Shown: positions 46,136-55,139, numbered from the stretch's first letter. The stretch is 64,000 nt of DNA from Arthrobacter subterraneus (GCF_900099735.1 NZ_FNDT01000005.1:167227-231226), one strand, 5' to 3'. A program made the numbers and translations. The notes: a model not told the origin generated them from the letters alone.

Positions 46136-46873
46136 ATGCACGACGACGGCACCCCCACCCTGCCCCTGCCACCGCCTGCCGGGGAACCGATCCCGTTCGC
46201 TGCGCCTGCGGCGCTCCATGAGGTGATGGCACCTGACTGGGCTGCGGCGCTTCGCCCGGTACAGTCCGAGGTCCACGAGCTGGCCCGCGTCCTCGCCACG
46301 GAACAGCAGCGCGGGGTGCAGTTGCTGCCGCAGCCGGAATCCATCCTGCGCGCCTTCACCTACCCGCTGGGCCACGTCAAGGTTCTGATCGTGGGCCAGG
46401 ATCCCTACCCCACGCCCGGCCACTCCGTAGGCCTTGCCTTCTCTGTGACGCGTCAGACGCGGCTCCCCCGCAGCCTTGCCAACATCTACAGGGAGCTTGA
46501 GGCAGATCTGGGCGCCCCCGCGCCCGCCCACGGCGATCTCTCCCCCTGGGCCGAGGAGGGAGTCCTCCTGCTGAACCGGACCCTTACGGTGCGTGCCGGA
46601 GAAACCGGCTCGCACCGTGCACTGGGGTGGAACGCTGTCACCGACGCCGCCGTGCGGGCACTGGTGGGCCGCAACCAGCCGCTGGTCGCGATCCTCTGGG
46701 GCCGTGAAGCCCAGCAGTTGAAGCCGCTGCTGGGGTCCACGCCCCTGATCGAGTCTCCCCACCCCAGCCCGCTCTCGGCCTCACGCGGGTTCTTCGGGTC
46801 GCGGCCCTTCTCCAGGGCCAATGACCTCCTCCGGAGGCAGGGCGCCGAACCGGTGGACTGGCTGCGCAGCTGA
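46136..46873 (+). CDS. ung: Uracil-DNA glycosylase
   Basis: A 245-residue family 1 UDG removing uracil from DNA. Motif [17 protein letters not shown] with catalytic Asp, [12 protein letters not shown] (motif B region), [15 protein letters not shown] and the [13 protein letters not shown] loop with catalytic His are all present. The ATG at 46136 follows AATAGAGAC; an upstream in-frame extension lacks UDG similarity. It ends 10 bases before the convergent ThrE gene. Confidence 0.95.
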   Translation: MHDDGTPTLPLPPPAGEPIPFAAPAALHEVMAPDWAAALRPVQSEVHELARVLATEQQRGVQLLPQPESILRAFTYPLGHVKVLIVGQDPYPTPGHSVGLAFSVTRQTRLPRSLANIYRELEADLGAPAPAHGDLSPWAEEGVLLLNRTLTVRAGETGSHRALGWNAVTDAAVRALVGRNQPLVAILWGREAQQLKPLLGSTPLIESPHPSPLSASRGFFGSRPFSRANDLLRRQGAEPVDWLRS

Positions 46874-46883
46874 CTGTCCGGCC

Positions 46884-48548
46884 TCAGCGGCGGCGGTTAC
46901 GACGGCGTTCGTTACTACTGAGCTTCTTGGTGAAAGGACGCGCCAGGTTGTCGCCAAGCACCACTCCTCCGGCAATGGCCAGGATGATGGTGAGCGCGTT
47001 GAACAGCCCGATCGCGCCGGCGCCCGTCACATCGGTCTCGATCGTCAGGTCGTACATCGACCGGAAGATCGTAAGCCCCGGGTACAGGAACATCACCGCG
47101 GGCACCGCGACCACCAGTTGCGGCGCCCCCATGCGCAGTGCCACCACCCGGGCGAGCATACCGATCAAAACGGCCGCAACCGCGGGCGCGAGCCGGTAGC
47201 CCACGCCCAGGTTGACCACCAGTGAATACAGGAGGAACCCGGCGGTTCCGATGAGCGAGGTGGGGATGATCAGCGACAGGTCCGTCTGCTCGGCGACGCA
47301 GATCATCGCAATCGCTACGAAGACAAACACCGCAACCACGGGCAGCGGATACAACGAGCCCTCCGAGGATGTGACGTCGAGTTCCGGCACGCCGATGAGT
47401 TTGCCGAATACCAGCGCGACGGCGATCCCGGACACCAGACCTGCGAACACCAGGAAGGCGGACAGGAACCGGCCGGCCGCAGTCACCGGGAAGCCGTTGA
47501 TGGCGTCCTGGGTTGCTGACACCAGCCGTCCTGTCGGCAGGAGGAGCAGGATGCCGCCCACCACCACGAGCGCCGGCGAAATCGGCGCCTCCAGCCACCA
47601 CATCAGCATCGCAATGAACGTGACCAGGGCAGCCGACGTCGCGGTTGCAAAGAACTCCGGCACACGCCAGCGTCCCAGCTGACGTGAAAGCAGATCCACT
47701 CCGATACAGCTCGCAAACGAGATGAGCGAGCCCAGCGGTCCGCCGCCGATGAACGCCACAATGGCCGCTGCGAACACGCCGAACGCCGCAGTGACCATCC
47801 AGCGTGGGAACGGCTTCGGCCGGTGGGTGATCTCTTCGAGGCGCCGGATCGCTTCGGAGCGGTCCACGCCGCCGTCGGCGATGTCGGTCACGAGCTGGTG
47901 CACGCGTGTCAGACCGGCATAGTTGTTGGTCCAGGACCGGACTACGCGCAGAACTGTGGTCGGTGTCTGGTCTTTGGCGGAATAGTTGAGCACCACGGAC
48001 TGGTTGGTGATGTCGACCTCGATGTTGTCCAGCCCAAACGCAGCGGTCACCGCGATGATGCTGGTTTCCACCTCCAGCGCACCCGCACCGTAACGGAACA
48101 TTGTCTCGGCAAGGCTGAGGGCAAAGTCGAGCGTGCGGCGTGCGCCGACGTCGGGCCCTCCCACCTGGACGGTGGGATTGGCAAAGGGACTGCCGGCGAG
48201 CCGCTCAACGAGGTTCATCGCCTGCGTGGGCGGGGCTTCCCCCTGGACCAGGCGCCGGAGCATCTTGCGGGCAGCAAGCTGCGAGCGGTCGGGCCGGGCG
48301 GCCTGCGGTGTGATCGGCAGGGCGTCGGTCGGGTTGGCCGGAGGTCGTGAGCCGCCGGCTTTCCGGGCAACCTTCGCTCTGGCCTTGCCCGGCGCCGCCG
48401 GTGACGATCTGGCCTTGTCCGGGGTTCCCGGTGATGACTCAGCCTGCCCCGGGGTTCCCGGTGAGCCCACAACAGGCAGCTGTTCAGCCACCGGGGAGGG
48501 GTTGGTGTCCGGGCTCCGGCGCTTACTGGCACCGGACTTGTCTGCCAC
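46884..48548 (-). CDS. Threonine/serine exporter (ThrE family)
   Basis: A 554-residue membrane protein. The N-terminal 110 residues are Pro/Ser/Lys-rich and disordered. A cytoplasmic ThrE domain (about 115-255; RRTLDFALSLAETMFRYGAGALEVE, GLTRVHQLVTDIADG) is followed by about ten helices of the two ThrP/ThrE transmembrane modules. Corynebacterial ThrE exports threonine and serine; that role is inferred here. The GTG at 48548, preceded by AGGAAGGGA, is preferred over an in-frame TTG at 48581. It ends with a basic tail ERRRNRRR. Confidence 0.9.
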   Translation of the reverse strand: MADKSGASKRRSPDTNPSPVAEQLPVVGSPGTPGQAESSPGTPDKARSSPAAPGKARAKVARKAGGSRPPANPTDALPITPQAARPDRSQLAARKMLRRLVQGEAPPTQAMNLVERLAGSPFANPTVQVGGPDVGARRTLDFALSLAETMFRYGAGALEVETSIIAVTAAFGLDNIEVDITNQSVVLNYSAKDQTPTTVLRVVRSWTNNYAGLTRVHQLVTDIADGGVDRSEAIRRLEEITHRPKPFPRWMVTAAFGVFAAAIVAFIGGGPLGSLISFASCIGVDLLSRQLGRWRVPEFFATATSAALVTFIAMLMWWLEAPISPALVVVGGILLLLPTGRLVSATQDAINGFPVTAAGRFLSAFLVFAGLVSGIAVALVFGKLIGVPELDVTSSEGSLYPLPVVAVFVFVAIAMICVAEQTDLSLIIPTSLIGTAGFLLYSLVVNLGVGYRLAPAVAAVLIGMLARVVALRMGAPQLVVAVPAVMFLYPGLTIFRSMYDLTIETDVTGAGAIGLFNALTIILAIAGGVVLGDNLARPFTKKLSSNERRRNRRR

Positions 48549-48602
48549 GTGATGTCCCTTCCTGGACTCGGATTCCTTCAACGGGTCCGGAATTGTTCCG
48601 GT

Positions 48603-49676
48603 TTAGTAGAACGGCTGGTGGGTGCGCCGCCAGTAGACCTGCCGCAGGACCCGTTCGCCCAACTTCTGCCACGCACGGTACTTCATGGGGCTGAGCACCA
48701 GGTCGTAGCACCCCACAAAGTCCGTGACCGTCTTGGTGAAGCTGGTCTTGAACAGGCCCAGGCCGTGGTGCTGGTGGCTCTTGTCCTTCAGCTGATCGCT
48801 CGGAGGCGTCCCACAGAAGTCGTACTCGACGATATTGTGCTCTTCCTTGAGATCGTTGATGGCCCTCCATTGGAGGAGGTGCGAGTCACCGTACTGCGAG
48901 CGCCCGGGCTTCGACCCGCCGTCCTTATAGGTGCCCTTGCGGCCGTAGTTGATGACAAACGCACCGACCGACGGTTCGCCGTCCTCGTGGACGAAGTAGA
49001 GCCGGCCCTGTCCCGCGGCCACGAAGTTGGACCAGAACCGCCGGTAATACTCGAACGAGCGCAGCCGGGCCGCCGACCGGTCCTCAATGTGCGCCATCAA
49101 CCGGTACATCGTGCGGAAATTCTCCTCGGTGGGCTCCATCCGCTGAACGGTGACTCCCTCCCGCTCAGCGCGCCGGACGGCGTTGCGCCCGCGTGAGTGC
49201 AAGTTGCGCAGCAGTTGCCTGGGTTCCGGCGTCGTGTCGAGGATGGCCGTGTGATCGTTGGGCTGGAGATTGAACGCCTTGACCAGTCCCGCGCGGCGGA
49301 AGATAGTCCGCACCTCGGCATTGTCCTCGATGTCCGGCTCGATCTTGAGCGCAAAGACCGGCAGCTTCGCCTCCTCAATGAAGGTCCGGAAGGCATCCAG
49401 CACAGCCGGGACGTCCCCGGGGCTTGCGACGTCCGGGCCCTTGATCAGGTACCAGAGGCTGCCGAGCAGCGGGACCTTTTTTTCAAGGACCAGATTGTAG
49501 GTGGTGTACTCCGCTGACTCGCAGGCGACGAACAGCGGCTGCCACCCGTGATGGGACTTGACCTCGGCGAAAGCCGCCGACTGCAGCAGGTTGCCGCCGT
49601 TTGGGTTGGCTGTGACCAGCGAGTCCCAGTTCTTGCGTTCTTCCTCAGTGGCAAATCGCGCAGTAAACGTACCCAT
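48603..49676 (-). CDS. FemAB/FemX-type aminoacyltransferase
   Basis: A 357-residue protein of the Fem (lipid II:glycine/alanine aminoacyl-tRNA-dependent ligase) family built from two GNAT-like domains. Visible are NGGNLLQSAAFAEVKSHHGW at the N-terminus, RGRNAVRRAEREGVTVQRM in the middle, and YGDSHLLQWRAINDLKEEHNIVEYDFCGTPP with GLGLFKTSFTKTVTDFVGCYD near the end, typical of bridge-forming FemX/MurM. It probably adds an amino acid to the peptidoglycan stem peptide; the amino acid is unknown. ATG at 49676 chosen over TTG at 49685. Confidence 0.88.
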   Translation of the reverse strand: MGTFTARFATEEERKNWDSLVTANPNGGNLLQSAAFAEVKSHHGWQPLFVACESAEYTTYNLVLEKKVPLLGSLWYLIKGPDVASPGDVPAVLDAFRTFIEEAKLPVFALKIEPDIEDNAEVRTIFRRAGLVKAFNLQPNDHTAILDTTPEPRQLLRNLHSRGRNAVRRAEREGVTVQRMEPTEENFRTMYRLMAHIEDRSAARLRSFEYYRRFWSNFVAAGQGRLYFVHEDGEPSVGAFVINYGRKGTYKDGGSKPGRSQYGDSHLLQWRAINDLKEEHNIVEYDFCGTPPSDQLKDKSHQHHGLGLFKTSFTKTVTDFVGCYDLVLSPMKYRAWQKLGERVLRQVYWRRTHQPFY

Positions 49677-49778
49677 GGTCCTCAATCACAACTGGTCGGC
49701 AGGCGGTCGATTCAGTCTAGCCGTTGGCGCTGGAGGGGCCACGCCCGGAGGGGCGGCCCTGTACCGGCGGGGAACTCC

Positions 49779-50801
49779 ATGGATAGCATCGAAAGCATGG
49801 AATTCAGATACCTCGGAAACAGCGGACTCAAAATCTCGGAGATCACCTACGGAAACTGGCTGACCCACGGCTCACAAGTGGAGAACGACGTCGCAGCCCA
49901 GTGCGTGCGCGCCGCGCTCGACGCCGGAATCAGCACCTTCGATACGGCGGATGTCTACGCCAATACGGCAGCGGAAACAGTTCTGGGTGAAGCCCTCAAG
50001 GGCGAGCGCCGGCAGTCGCTGGAAATCTTCACCAAGGTGTATGGGCCCACCGGGCCGAAGGGCCACAATGACACCGGGCTGTCCCGCAAACACATCATGG
50101 AATCGATTGACGGCTCACTGCAGCGGTTGCAGACCGATTACGTTGACCTGTACCAGGCGCACCGCTTCGACTTCGAGACGCCGCTCGAGGAGACAATGCA
50201 GGCCTTCGCCGACGTTGTCCGGCAGGGCAAGGCGCTGTACATCGGCGTGAGCGAGTGGACGGCCGAGCAGTTGCGGGACGGAGCCGCACTCGCCCGGGAG
50301 CTGGGCTTCCAGCTCATCTCCAACCAGCCCCAGTATTCAATGCTGTGGCGGGTGATCGAGGAAAAGGTGGTGCCGACGTCGGAGGAACTCGGCATCTCCC
50401 AGATTGTCTGGTCCCCCGTCGCACAGGGAGTGCTCACCGGCAAATACACGCCGGGACAGGCGCCGGAGCAGGGCTCGCGCGCAGCTGACGACAAGGGCGG
50501 TGCGGATATGATCAAGCGCTGGATGTCCGATGACGTCCTCACCGGCGTCCAGAAGCTCCAGCCGATCGCCGAGGAAGCCGGTCTCACGATGGCACAGCTT
50601 GCCATCGCCTGGGTCCTGCAGAACCCCAACGTCGCTTCCGCAATCATCGGCGCTTCGCGTCCTGAGCAGGTCGAATCCAACGTTGCCGCCGCCGGGGTGA
50701 AGCTGGACCCGGCGGTGATGCAGAAGATCGATGACGCAGTCGGGCACCTCGCCGAGACCGACCCGGCAAAGACCACCTCTCCCGAGACGCGCCAGGCATG
50801 A
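49779..50801 (+). CDS. Aldo/keto reductase (KCNAB/YajO-like)
   Basis: A 340-residue NADPH-dependent aldo/keto reductase. Catalytic tetrad visible: Asp in FDTADVYANTAAE with Tyr, Lys in FTKVYGP, His in LYQAHRFD. Also GVSEWTAEQL and the C-terminal NADP-binding SAIIGASRPEQVESN. It resembles the potassium-channel-beta-subunit-like branch. Substrate unknown. Start: ATG 49779 has a GGCGGGGA site; ATG 49797 (MEFRYLGNSGLKIS) matches the usual family start but has a weak site. The stop overlaps the next gene (ATGA). Confidence 0.9.
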   Translation: MDSIESMEFRYLGNSGLKISEITYGNWLTHGSQVENDVAAQCVRAALDAGISTFDTADVYANTAAETVLGEALKGERRQSLEIFTKVYGPTGPKGHNDTGLSRKHIMESIDGSLQRLQTDYVDLYQAHRFDFETPLEETMQAFADVVRQGKALYIGVSEWTAEQLRDGAALARELGFQLISNQPQYSMLWRVIEEKVVPTSEELGISQIVWSPVAQGVLTGKYTPGQAPEQGSRAADDKGGADMIKRWMSDDVLTGVQKLQPIAEEAGLTMAQLAIAWVLQNPNVASAIIGASRPEQVESNVAAAGVKLDPAVMQKIDDAVGHLAETDPAKTTSPETRQA

Positions 50802-51649
50802 GGGTTGCTGTCACCGGCTCCAGCGGCAAACTGGGGCGCAGCGTCGTAGCCGGGCTTCAGGAGGCGGGGCATGAGGTGCTCGGCCTTGACCTGCAGGGCG
50901 AGCGCGGACGGGATTTCCTCGCAATCGACCTCACCAACTACGGCGATGTTGTGGACGCCATTCTGGGAGTGGATGACCGGCACTCGGGTTTTGACGCCGT
51001 CGTGCATCTGGCGGCCATCCCGGCTCCCGGCCTTCGGGCGGATGCGGCCACTTTCCACAACAACATGCTGGCCACCTACAACGTCTTCCAGGCGTGCAGG
51101 CGGGCTGGGGTCACGAGGATTGTCTACGCCTCCAGCGAGACCGTCCTCGGGCTGCCGTTCGATGAGGCGCCGCCGTACATCCCGGTCGACGAGGAGTATG
51201 ACGCCCGCCCCGAGAGCACCTATTCGCTGGTGAAACACCTCGAGGAGCAGATGGCCATCCAGCTCACCCGCTGGGACCCGGCACTGAGCATCACCGCCCT
51301 GCGGTTTTCCAATGTGATGGACCCCGAGGATTACGCCGATTTCCCCTCCTTTGATGCGGATCCGATGCTGCGGAAGTGGAACCTGTGGGGCTACATCGAC
51401 GGTCGGGACGGTGCCCAGGCCGTTCTGCGCGCCCTGGAAAACGCGCAGAACGGTTTCGACCGGTTCATCATCGCGGCATCAGACACTGTAATGAGCCGCT
51501 CGAGCGCCTCCCTGGCCGCCGAGGTGTTTCCCGACGTCGAAGTGGTCAGGGACGTAGGCGAGCATGAGACGCTCCTGTCCATCGACAAGGCCCGGCGGGT
51601 GCTCGGCTTCGAACCGCGGCACAGTTGGCGGGATCACGCCGGCAGCTAA
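50798..51649 (+). CDS. NAD(P)-dependent oxidoreductase, extended SDR
   Basis: A 283-residue short-chain dehydrogenase/epimerase-like protein. Nucleotide loop VTGSSGKLGRSVV (G-x-x-G-x-x-G), DAVVHLAAIPAPG, catalytic Ser region YASSETVLG and YSLVK active-site Tyr/Lys are present. Possible roles include sugar-nucleotide or uronate metabolism (the pattern resembles UDP-sugar epimerase/uronate dehydrogenase-like proteins). It overlaps the aldo/keto reductase gene by 4 bases, so the two are coupled and may act in one pathway. A GC hairpin follows. Confidence 0.88.
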   Translation: MRVAVTGSSGKLGRSVVAGLQEAGHEVLGLDLQGERGRDFLAIDLTNYGDVVDAILGVDDRHSGFDAVVHLAAIPAPGLRADAATFHNNMLATYNVFQACRRAGVTRIVYASSETVLGLPFDEAPPYIPVDEEYDARPESTYSLVKHLEEQMAIQLTRWDPALSITALRFSNVMDPEDYADFPSFDADPMLRKWNLWGYIDGRDGAQAVLRALENAQNGFDRFIIAASDTVMSRSSASLAAEVFPDVEVVRDVGEHETLLSIDKARRVLGFEPRHSWRDHAGS

Positions 51650-51653
51650 CTCG

Positions 51654-51690
51654 CCGGCGGGGTCTTCGGAGCATCCGCAGGCCCCGCCGG
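51654..51690 (+). terminator. Terminator after the SDR gene
   Basis: CCGGCGGGG (51654-51662) pairs perfectly with CCCCGCCGG (51682-51690) over a 19-base loop, directly after the stop at 51649. Confidence 0.6.
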
Positions 51691-51710
51691 ACTAGCCGGG
51701 CATCCAAATG

Positions 51711-51724
51711 ATCAGTAGGCTTAC
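51711..51724 (+). promoter_or_regulatory. Conserved upstream motif ATCAGTAGGCTTAC
   Basis: ATCAGTAGGCTTAC lies 47 bases before the acidic-protein start. The same 14-mer with one change occurs upstream of otsA (56114-56127). It is nearly palindromic (AGTAGGCTTACT) and could be an operator or a -10 region of a stress promoter. Confidence 0.3.
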
Positions 51725-51771
51725 TGGTTTCGGGGCGTCGCTCCGAAGTGCAATCGTCGAAAGGATCGATC

Positions 51772-52191
51772 ATGACTGAGAATCTTCCCGATGAGGAACT
51801 GACCGTGGTCGGCGAGGAGCCGGACGCGGTGGATGAGTCGATTGCGCCGGAGGCTCTCGACCCGGTGAAGGACGGGCAGCCGGACAGCTACCCCACTGCC
51901 GCGGAGAACAACCCGGACAACTGGCAGCAGGATCCGCTGCTGCAGGATGAGCCGGGAGCCGGCGCAGGTCTGGAGGAAAGCGACCAGAGCCTGCGCGACG
52001 AGACCGAGGAAGCCCGCTTCCGTGAAGGCGAGGAGCAGGTTCCGCCGGAAGAACCGACCATCGGCGAGGCTGCGGCTGACGTCGACTTCGGTGAGCCGAT
52101 GAGCGATGAGGAAGTCGACGCAAGCGATGACGGCGCCAACTTCGGCGGATCACCGCTGAGCCAGTTTGAACCGGAGGACCTGGACCGGTAG
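51772..52191 (+). CDS. Highly acidic, probably disordered hypothetical protein
   Basis: A 139-residue protein extremely rich in Glu, Asp, Pro and Gly with almost no hydrophobic core, no signal peptide and no cysteine. It starts MTENLPDEELTVVGEEPDAVDE; AAENNPDNWQQDPLLQDEPG is a central feature and it ends SQFEPEDLDR. I do not recognise a family with certainty; similar acidic proteins occur in related actinobacteria. It might be a hydrophilin-like stress protein (inference). AAAGGA precedes the ATG at 51772. Confidence 0.65.
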   Translation: MTENLPDEELTVVGEEPDAVDESIAPEALDPVKDGQPDSYPTAAENNPDNWQQDPLLQDEPGAGAGLEESDQSLRDETEEARFREGEEQVPPEEPTIGEAAADVDFGEPMSDEEVDASDDGANFGGSPLSQFEPEDLDR

Positions 52192-52233
52192 CAGCGGCGC
52201 CGCGGCCGGAGCACTCCCCGTAGAGTGGAAATC

Positions 52234-52575
52234 GTGAAGAAACTCGTTGCGCTGTCCCTGCTCGTGCCCTTTTCCGCCCTCCTCATGGGCTGCAGCCAGA
52301 TCGAGGAAACTGCCGGCGGGATAGCCGGCGACGCCGCTTCCCAGGTGGCGGGGGCGGCCGCAGAAGAAGTTGAGTCCCAGGTCTGCGCCCTGGTCAGTGA
52401 CGGCAATATCAGCGCGGAGGATGCGGAAATGCTCGGTTCGCTGGTCGACGCAGCCGAGACAGCCGGGGTTCCTGCTGAGATCACCGACCCGCTTCGGGAT
52501 ATCGCCGCGGCCGGGGACGAGGTGCCCGCGGAGTCGGTGGAGTCACTGAATGAGGCCTGCGCGCCGTCGTCGTAA
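52234..52575 (+). CDS. Small hypothetical lipoprotein
   Basis: A 113-residue protein with signal peptide VKKLVALSLLVPFSALLMGC (lipobox LMGC, Cys20) and a helical Ala/Glu-rich mature region (EETAGGIAGDAASQVAGAAAEEVESQVC) containing two further cysteines. No known family. GTG at 52234 is favoured over an in-frame GTG at 52225 because the basic KK start directly precedes the hydrophobic stretch. It lies 42 bases after the acidic-protein gene. Confidence 0.7.
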   Translation: MKKLVALSLLVPFSALLMGCSQIEETAGGIAGDAASQVAGAAAEEVESQVCALVSDGNISAEDAEMLGSLVDAAETAGVPAEITDPLRDIAAAGDEVPAESVESLNEACAPSS

Positions 52576-52651
52576 TTCCGCCAGGTAGCGTTTCGATGTC
52601 GATTGTCCATCAAGTGTTCAATTGACCGCGCGCTAGCAGTACGTTGTCTCT

Positions 52652-53098
52652 ATGAGAGGCGGCTCCCCCAGGGTCGTACGTGAGGCGACTGCTTACCAGG
52701 ACGCGGTGTCCCGGTCCATCAGGGCGGCTTGCGCGCGGTGGGTCGCGATCGAGCTCGAATTCGGGCTACTCAGCGGTTCCGAGGTGGACGCGCTCCTTGG
52801 CCCGCATTGGCCGCCCGCCGGTTGCCTCGCCGCTGAACGCCGGATCCTCGGCGTCGCCACCAAGGCCGGGCGCGTCCTGTATCCGGGATTCCAGTTCGAT
52901 GCCGCCGCACGCACGGTGCGTCCCATCGTGGCCGAGGTAGCGCAGATCGGCCTGGACGGTGGCTGGAAGGACCGTCACATCCTGCAGTGGTTCTGCGTTC
53001 CGAACGGCTGCCTTCATGGTGAACGGCCCGTCGATCTGCTGGACGACCGCGAGCGCCTGCTCGCTGCCGTGCACGCTGATCTGGAGACAGTGTGGTGA
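52652..53098 (+). CDS. MbcA/ParS/Xre antitoxin-like toxin-binding domain protein (orphan)
   Basis: A 148-residue soluble protein. The C-terminal half (about 70-148) with TKAGRVLYPGFQFD, then ILQWFCVPNGCLHGERPVDLL and DDRERLLAAVHADLET, matches the pattern of the DUF2384 toxin-binding domain of MbcA/ParS-type antitoxins (W...PN..L.G..P.DLL). Such antitoxins normally pair with a RES-domain toxin, but no RES gene is adjacent; a lipoprotein gene overlaps its end instead (GTGA). It may be an orphan or have another role. Assignment by pattern, not by search. Confidence 0.6.
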   Translation: MRGGSPRVVREATAYQDAVSRSIRAACARWVAIELEFGLLSGSEVDALLGPHWPPAGCLAAERRILGVATKAGRVLYPGFQFDAAARTVRPIVAEVAQIGLDGGWKDRHILQWFCVPNGCLHGERPVDLLDDRERLLAAVHADLETVW

Positions 53099-53697
53099 AA
53101 GCGCTCATCATTGCCGCGGCGGCCGCGCTGCTGCTTTCCGGGTGCGGTGCGGTGGCAGTGCCGGGCGGAAACGCGGGCTCAGACCCGCCGTCGCCCTCGG
53201 AGGAACTGATCGGGCAGGGCACCGTGATCTCGGATGGAGACGGCATGGCGAGGCTGTGCCTCGGAGCCGTGATGGAGTCCTATCCGCCCCAGTGCTCCGG
53301 CCCTGAGATCATCGGTTGGGACTGGACCGCCGTGGACCAGTCGGAAACCGCCGCGGGAGTCACCTGGGGCACCTACGCCGTGCAGGGAACCTGGGACGGC
53401 ACCGCCTTCACGCTGACCCAACCGCCTGTTCCGCTGGCCCTTTACGACCCTCCGGCGACTATTGATCCACGCACCGACCCCGCCAACCCCGGCGCCGGCA
53501 GCGAGGCCCAACTGGAGGCACTGCAGCAGGAGCTCGCGGGCGCGGAGCCCGGCGGCGTGCTCATGTCATGGGTGGAGAACGGCTATCTCTTCATCACCGT
53601 GGAGTACGACGACGGGACTCTCCAGAGCACCTACGACGCCCGGTACGGGCCGGATATCGTAGCCGTCCAATCGGCACTGCGGCCGGTTGGTCAGTGA
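53095..53697 (+). CDS. Hypothetical lipoprotein
   Basis: A 200-residue protein starting VKALIIAAAAALLLSGC (lipobox LSGC, Cys17). The mature part contains two cysteines in LCLGAVMESYPPQCSGPEI, a pattern common in small actinobacterial lipoproteins, and a C-terminal beta-rich stretch (GGVLMSWVENGYLFITVEYD). Family unknown. It overlaps the preceding MbcA/ParS-like gene by 4 bases (GTGA), so both are likely co-translated, though a functional link is unclear. Confidence 0.7.
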   Translation: MKALIIAAAAALLLSGCGAVAVPGGNAGSDPPSPSEELIGQGTVISDGDGMARLCLGAVMESYPPQCSGPEIIGWDWTAVDQSETAAGVTWGTYAVQGTWDGTAFTLTQPPVPLALYDPPATIDPRTDPANPGAGSEAQLEALQQELAGAEPGGVLMSWVENGYLFITVEYDDGTLQSTYDARYGPDIVAVQSALRPVGQ

Positions 53698-53760
53698 CTG
53701 ATTCCTGACTCGCCGACCCCGCCCGGCAGGAATGTCAGAGCCGCGCAGTACCTTGGTCGC

Positions 53761-54072
53761 ATGAATACATCATCTGCTTCCGCCATCACTCCCCCGCCCG
53801 CTGTCCGGCACCCGGAACGCGGGCGAAGGTACTCCATCGAGGAACTCCGCAGCCTCGCCGACGGCGGCGATGCCTGGGCGCTGTGCCAGGTGGATCAGTG
53901 GGAACTCGAGTTCGCCAATGTGTTTTCCGGCACCCTGTCCGAGCGGTGCACGGACACCGGATGCGAGGCCTACGGCGAACCCGTGGATACCTGCTATGAC
54001 GGGGACGGCCGCCCGCTGGACGTCGACCACGGCGGGTGGGGCCACAGCGTCACCTGGGCACGAGCTGCCTGA
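53761..54072 (+). CDS. Hypothetical protein with four cysteines
   Basis: A 103-residue hydrophilic protein without signal or membrane segment. The N-terminal region (YSIEELRSLADGGDAWALCQVDQWELEF) is helical; the middle has CTDTGCEAYGEPVDTC, which could bind a metal or form disulfides. Family not recognised. The ATG at 53761 is preceded by a possible but weak ribosome site (AGCCGCGCAG). Base usage is like its neighbours; it is short, so coding status is likely but not certain. Confidence 0.5.
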   Translation: MNTSSASAITPPPAVRHPERGRRYSIEELRSLADGGDAWALCQVDQWELEFANVFSGTLSERCTDTGCEAYGEPVDTCYDGDGRPLDVDHGGWGHSVTWARAA

Positions 54073-54188
54073 TTCTTCACCGGCAGAGGTGCCTTCCCAG
54101 ACGGCCCCGCCCCGTCTGCAGCCCCTGGCGGGCAGATAACTCGGAACCCGACGCATGCGAAGTGACTGCACCCGGATACAGTGGAGGT

Positions 54189-54788
54189 ATGTACCTCGAT
54201 CACCCGCAAGCCCTGGCCGATGATGCGGTTCTCGAGAACCGCAAATCCATGTTGGCGACCGCGCCGCACATTCAGAGCCTGGAAGAGTGGCGGGCAGGCT
54301 ACGCAGCCACTCGCTCCACCCCCGTCCCGCACTTCGATCCGGCTGACGCCGGCGACCAGGCACGCGTCCTGTTTGTTCTCGACCGCCCGGCAGAGGACGT
54401 TTTCTCCGATAACGGCACCGGTTTTGTTTCCGTGGACAACCCCGACAGCTCTGCCGAGCGGTGCTGGATCGAACGGGATTCTGCCGGACTGCACGAGGGC
54501 GTTCTCATGTGGAACATGGTTCCGTTCCTGGCTCCCAACCCGAATGCGGACAACCGTACCGCCGGTGCAAAAGCGCTCGGCTCGGTCCTGCGGCTCCTGC
54601 CGCGCCTCGAGGTGGTGCTGCTCTGCAGCGACGCCGTGCAACAGACCTGGGACAAGCACCTGCAGGACCGCGTTCCGCGCGTCACAGTAATCAAGGCGCC
54701 CGGGGTGGGCCCGCAGTCGCTCTCCCGCAAGACCAAGCAGGACGAACTCCGAAAGGCTGTCGAGCGCGCAAAGCGCCTTGTCGGCTGA
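54189..54788 (+). CDS. Uracil-DNA-glycosylase-superfamily-like protein (divergent)
   Basis: A 199-residue protein. The strand ARVLFVLDRPAEDVF occupies the place of the UDG motif I (usually GExPG), followed by LMWNMVPFLAP (motif for the DNA-binding strand, N-x-x-P), VVLLCSDAVQQTW and APGVGPQSLS in the place of the HPSPxS loop. The fold pattern is that of family 4/5-like UDGs, but the catalytic Asp/Glu and His motifs are altered, so base excision activity is uncertain. Reached by pattern recognition only. GGAGGT just before the ATG at 54189 supports translation. Confidence 0.55.
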   Translation: MYLDHPQALADDAVLENRKSMLATAPHIQSLEEWRAGYAATRSTPVPHFDPADAGDQARVLFVLDRPAEDVFSDNGTGFVSVDNPDSSAERCWIERDSAGLHEGVLMWNMVPFLAPNPNADNRTAGAKALGSVLRLLPRLEVVLLCSDAVQQTWDKHLQDRVPRVTVIKAPGVGPQSLSRKTKQDELRKAVERAKRLVG

Positions 54789-54957
54789 GTACTGCGATCG
54801 GCTGGCTGGCTGAGCGCTGCGCCCGGTCGGCTGTGCCCTGCCATCGGTGAGGGTGGCTGTACGCCCGTCCGGCACCTGTGAGAGCTGTCTGCCCGGAATC
54901 TCTCCCGGCTTGCGGGCACAGTCTGGCCCGGGAAACGCCCGTCCGGGCGGGATATGA

Positions 54958-55034
54958 TGGAGCCCCCTGTCGGATTCGAACCGACGACCCCCGCTTTACA
55001 AGAGCGGTGCTCTGGCCAACTGAGCTAAGGAGGC
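54958..55034 (-). tRNA. tRNA-Thr (anticodon TGT)
   Basis: Read on the minus strand: acceptor GCCTCCT/AGGGGGC, D-arm GCTC/GAGC, anticodon stem CCGCT/AGCGG with loop CTTGTAA (anticodon TGT, reading ACA), and T-arm GTCGG TTCGAAT CCGAC. The CCA end is encoded at 54958-54960. An imperfect inverted repeat overlaps its 5' end (55032-55058). Confidence 0.95.
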
Positions 55035-55139
55035 GCACTGGCTAAGCCAGCGTGCGCCGTCGTCGTGGGTGACGTTGACAGCGCTACACAAGATTAGCCC
55101 AGCGCCGCCGCAGGCGGGAAATCAGCCCGCGGGCGGGCT

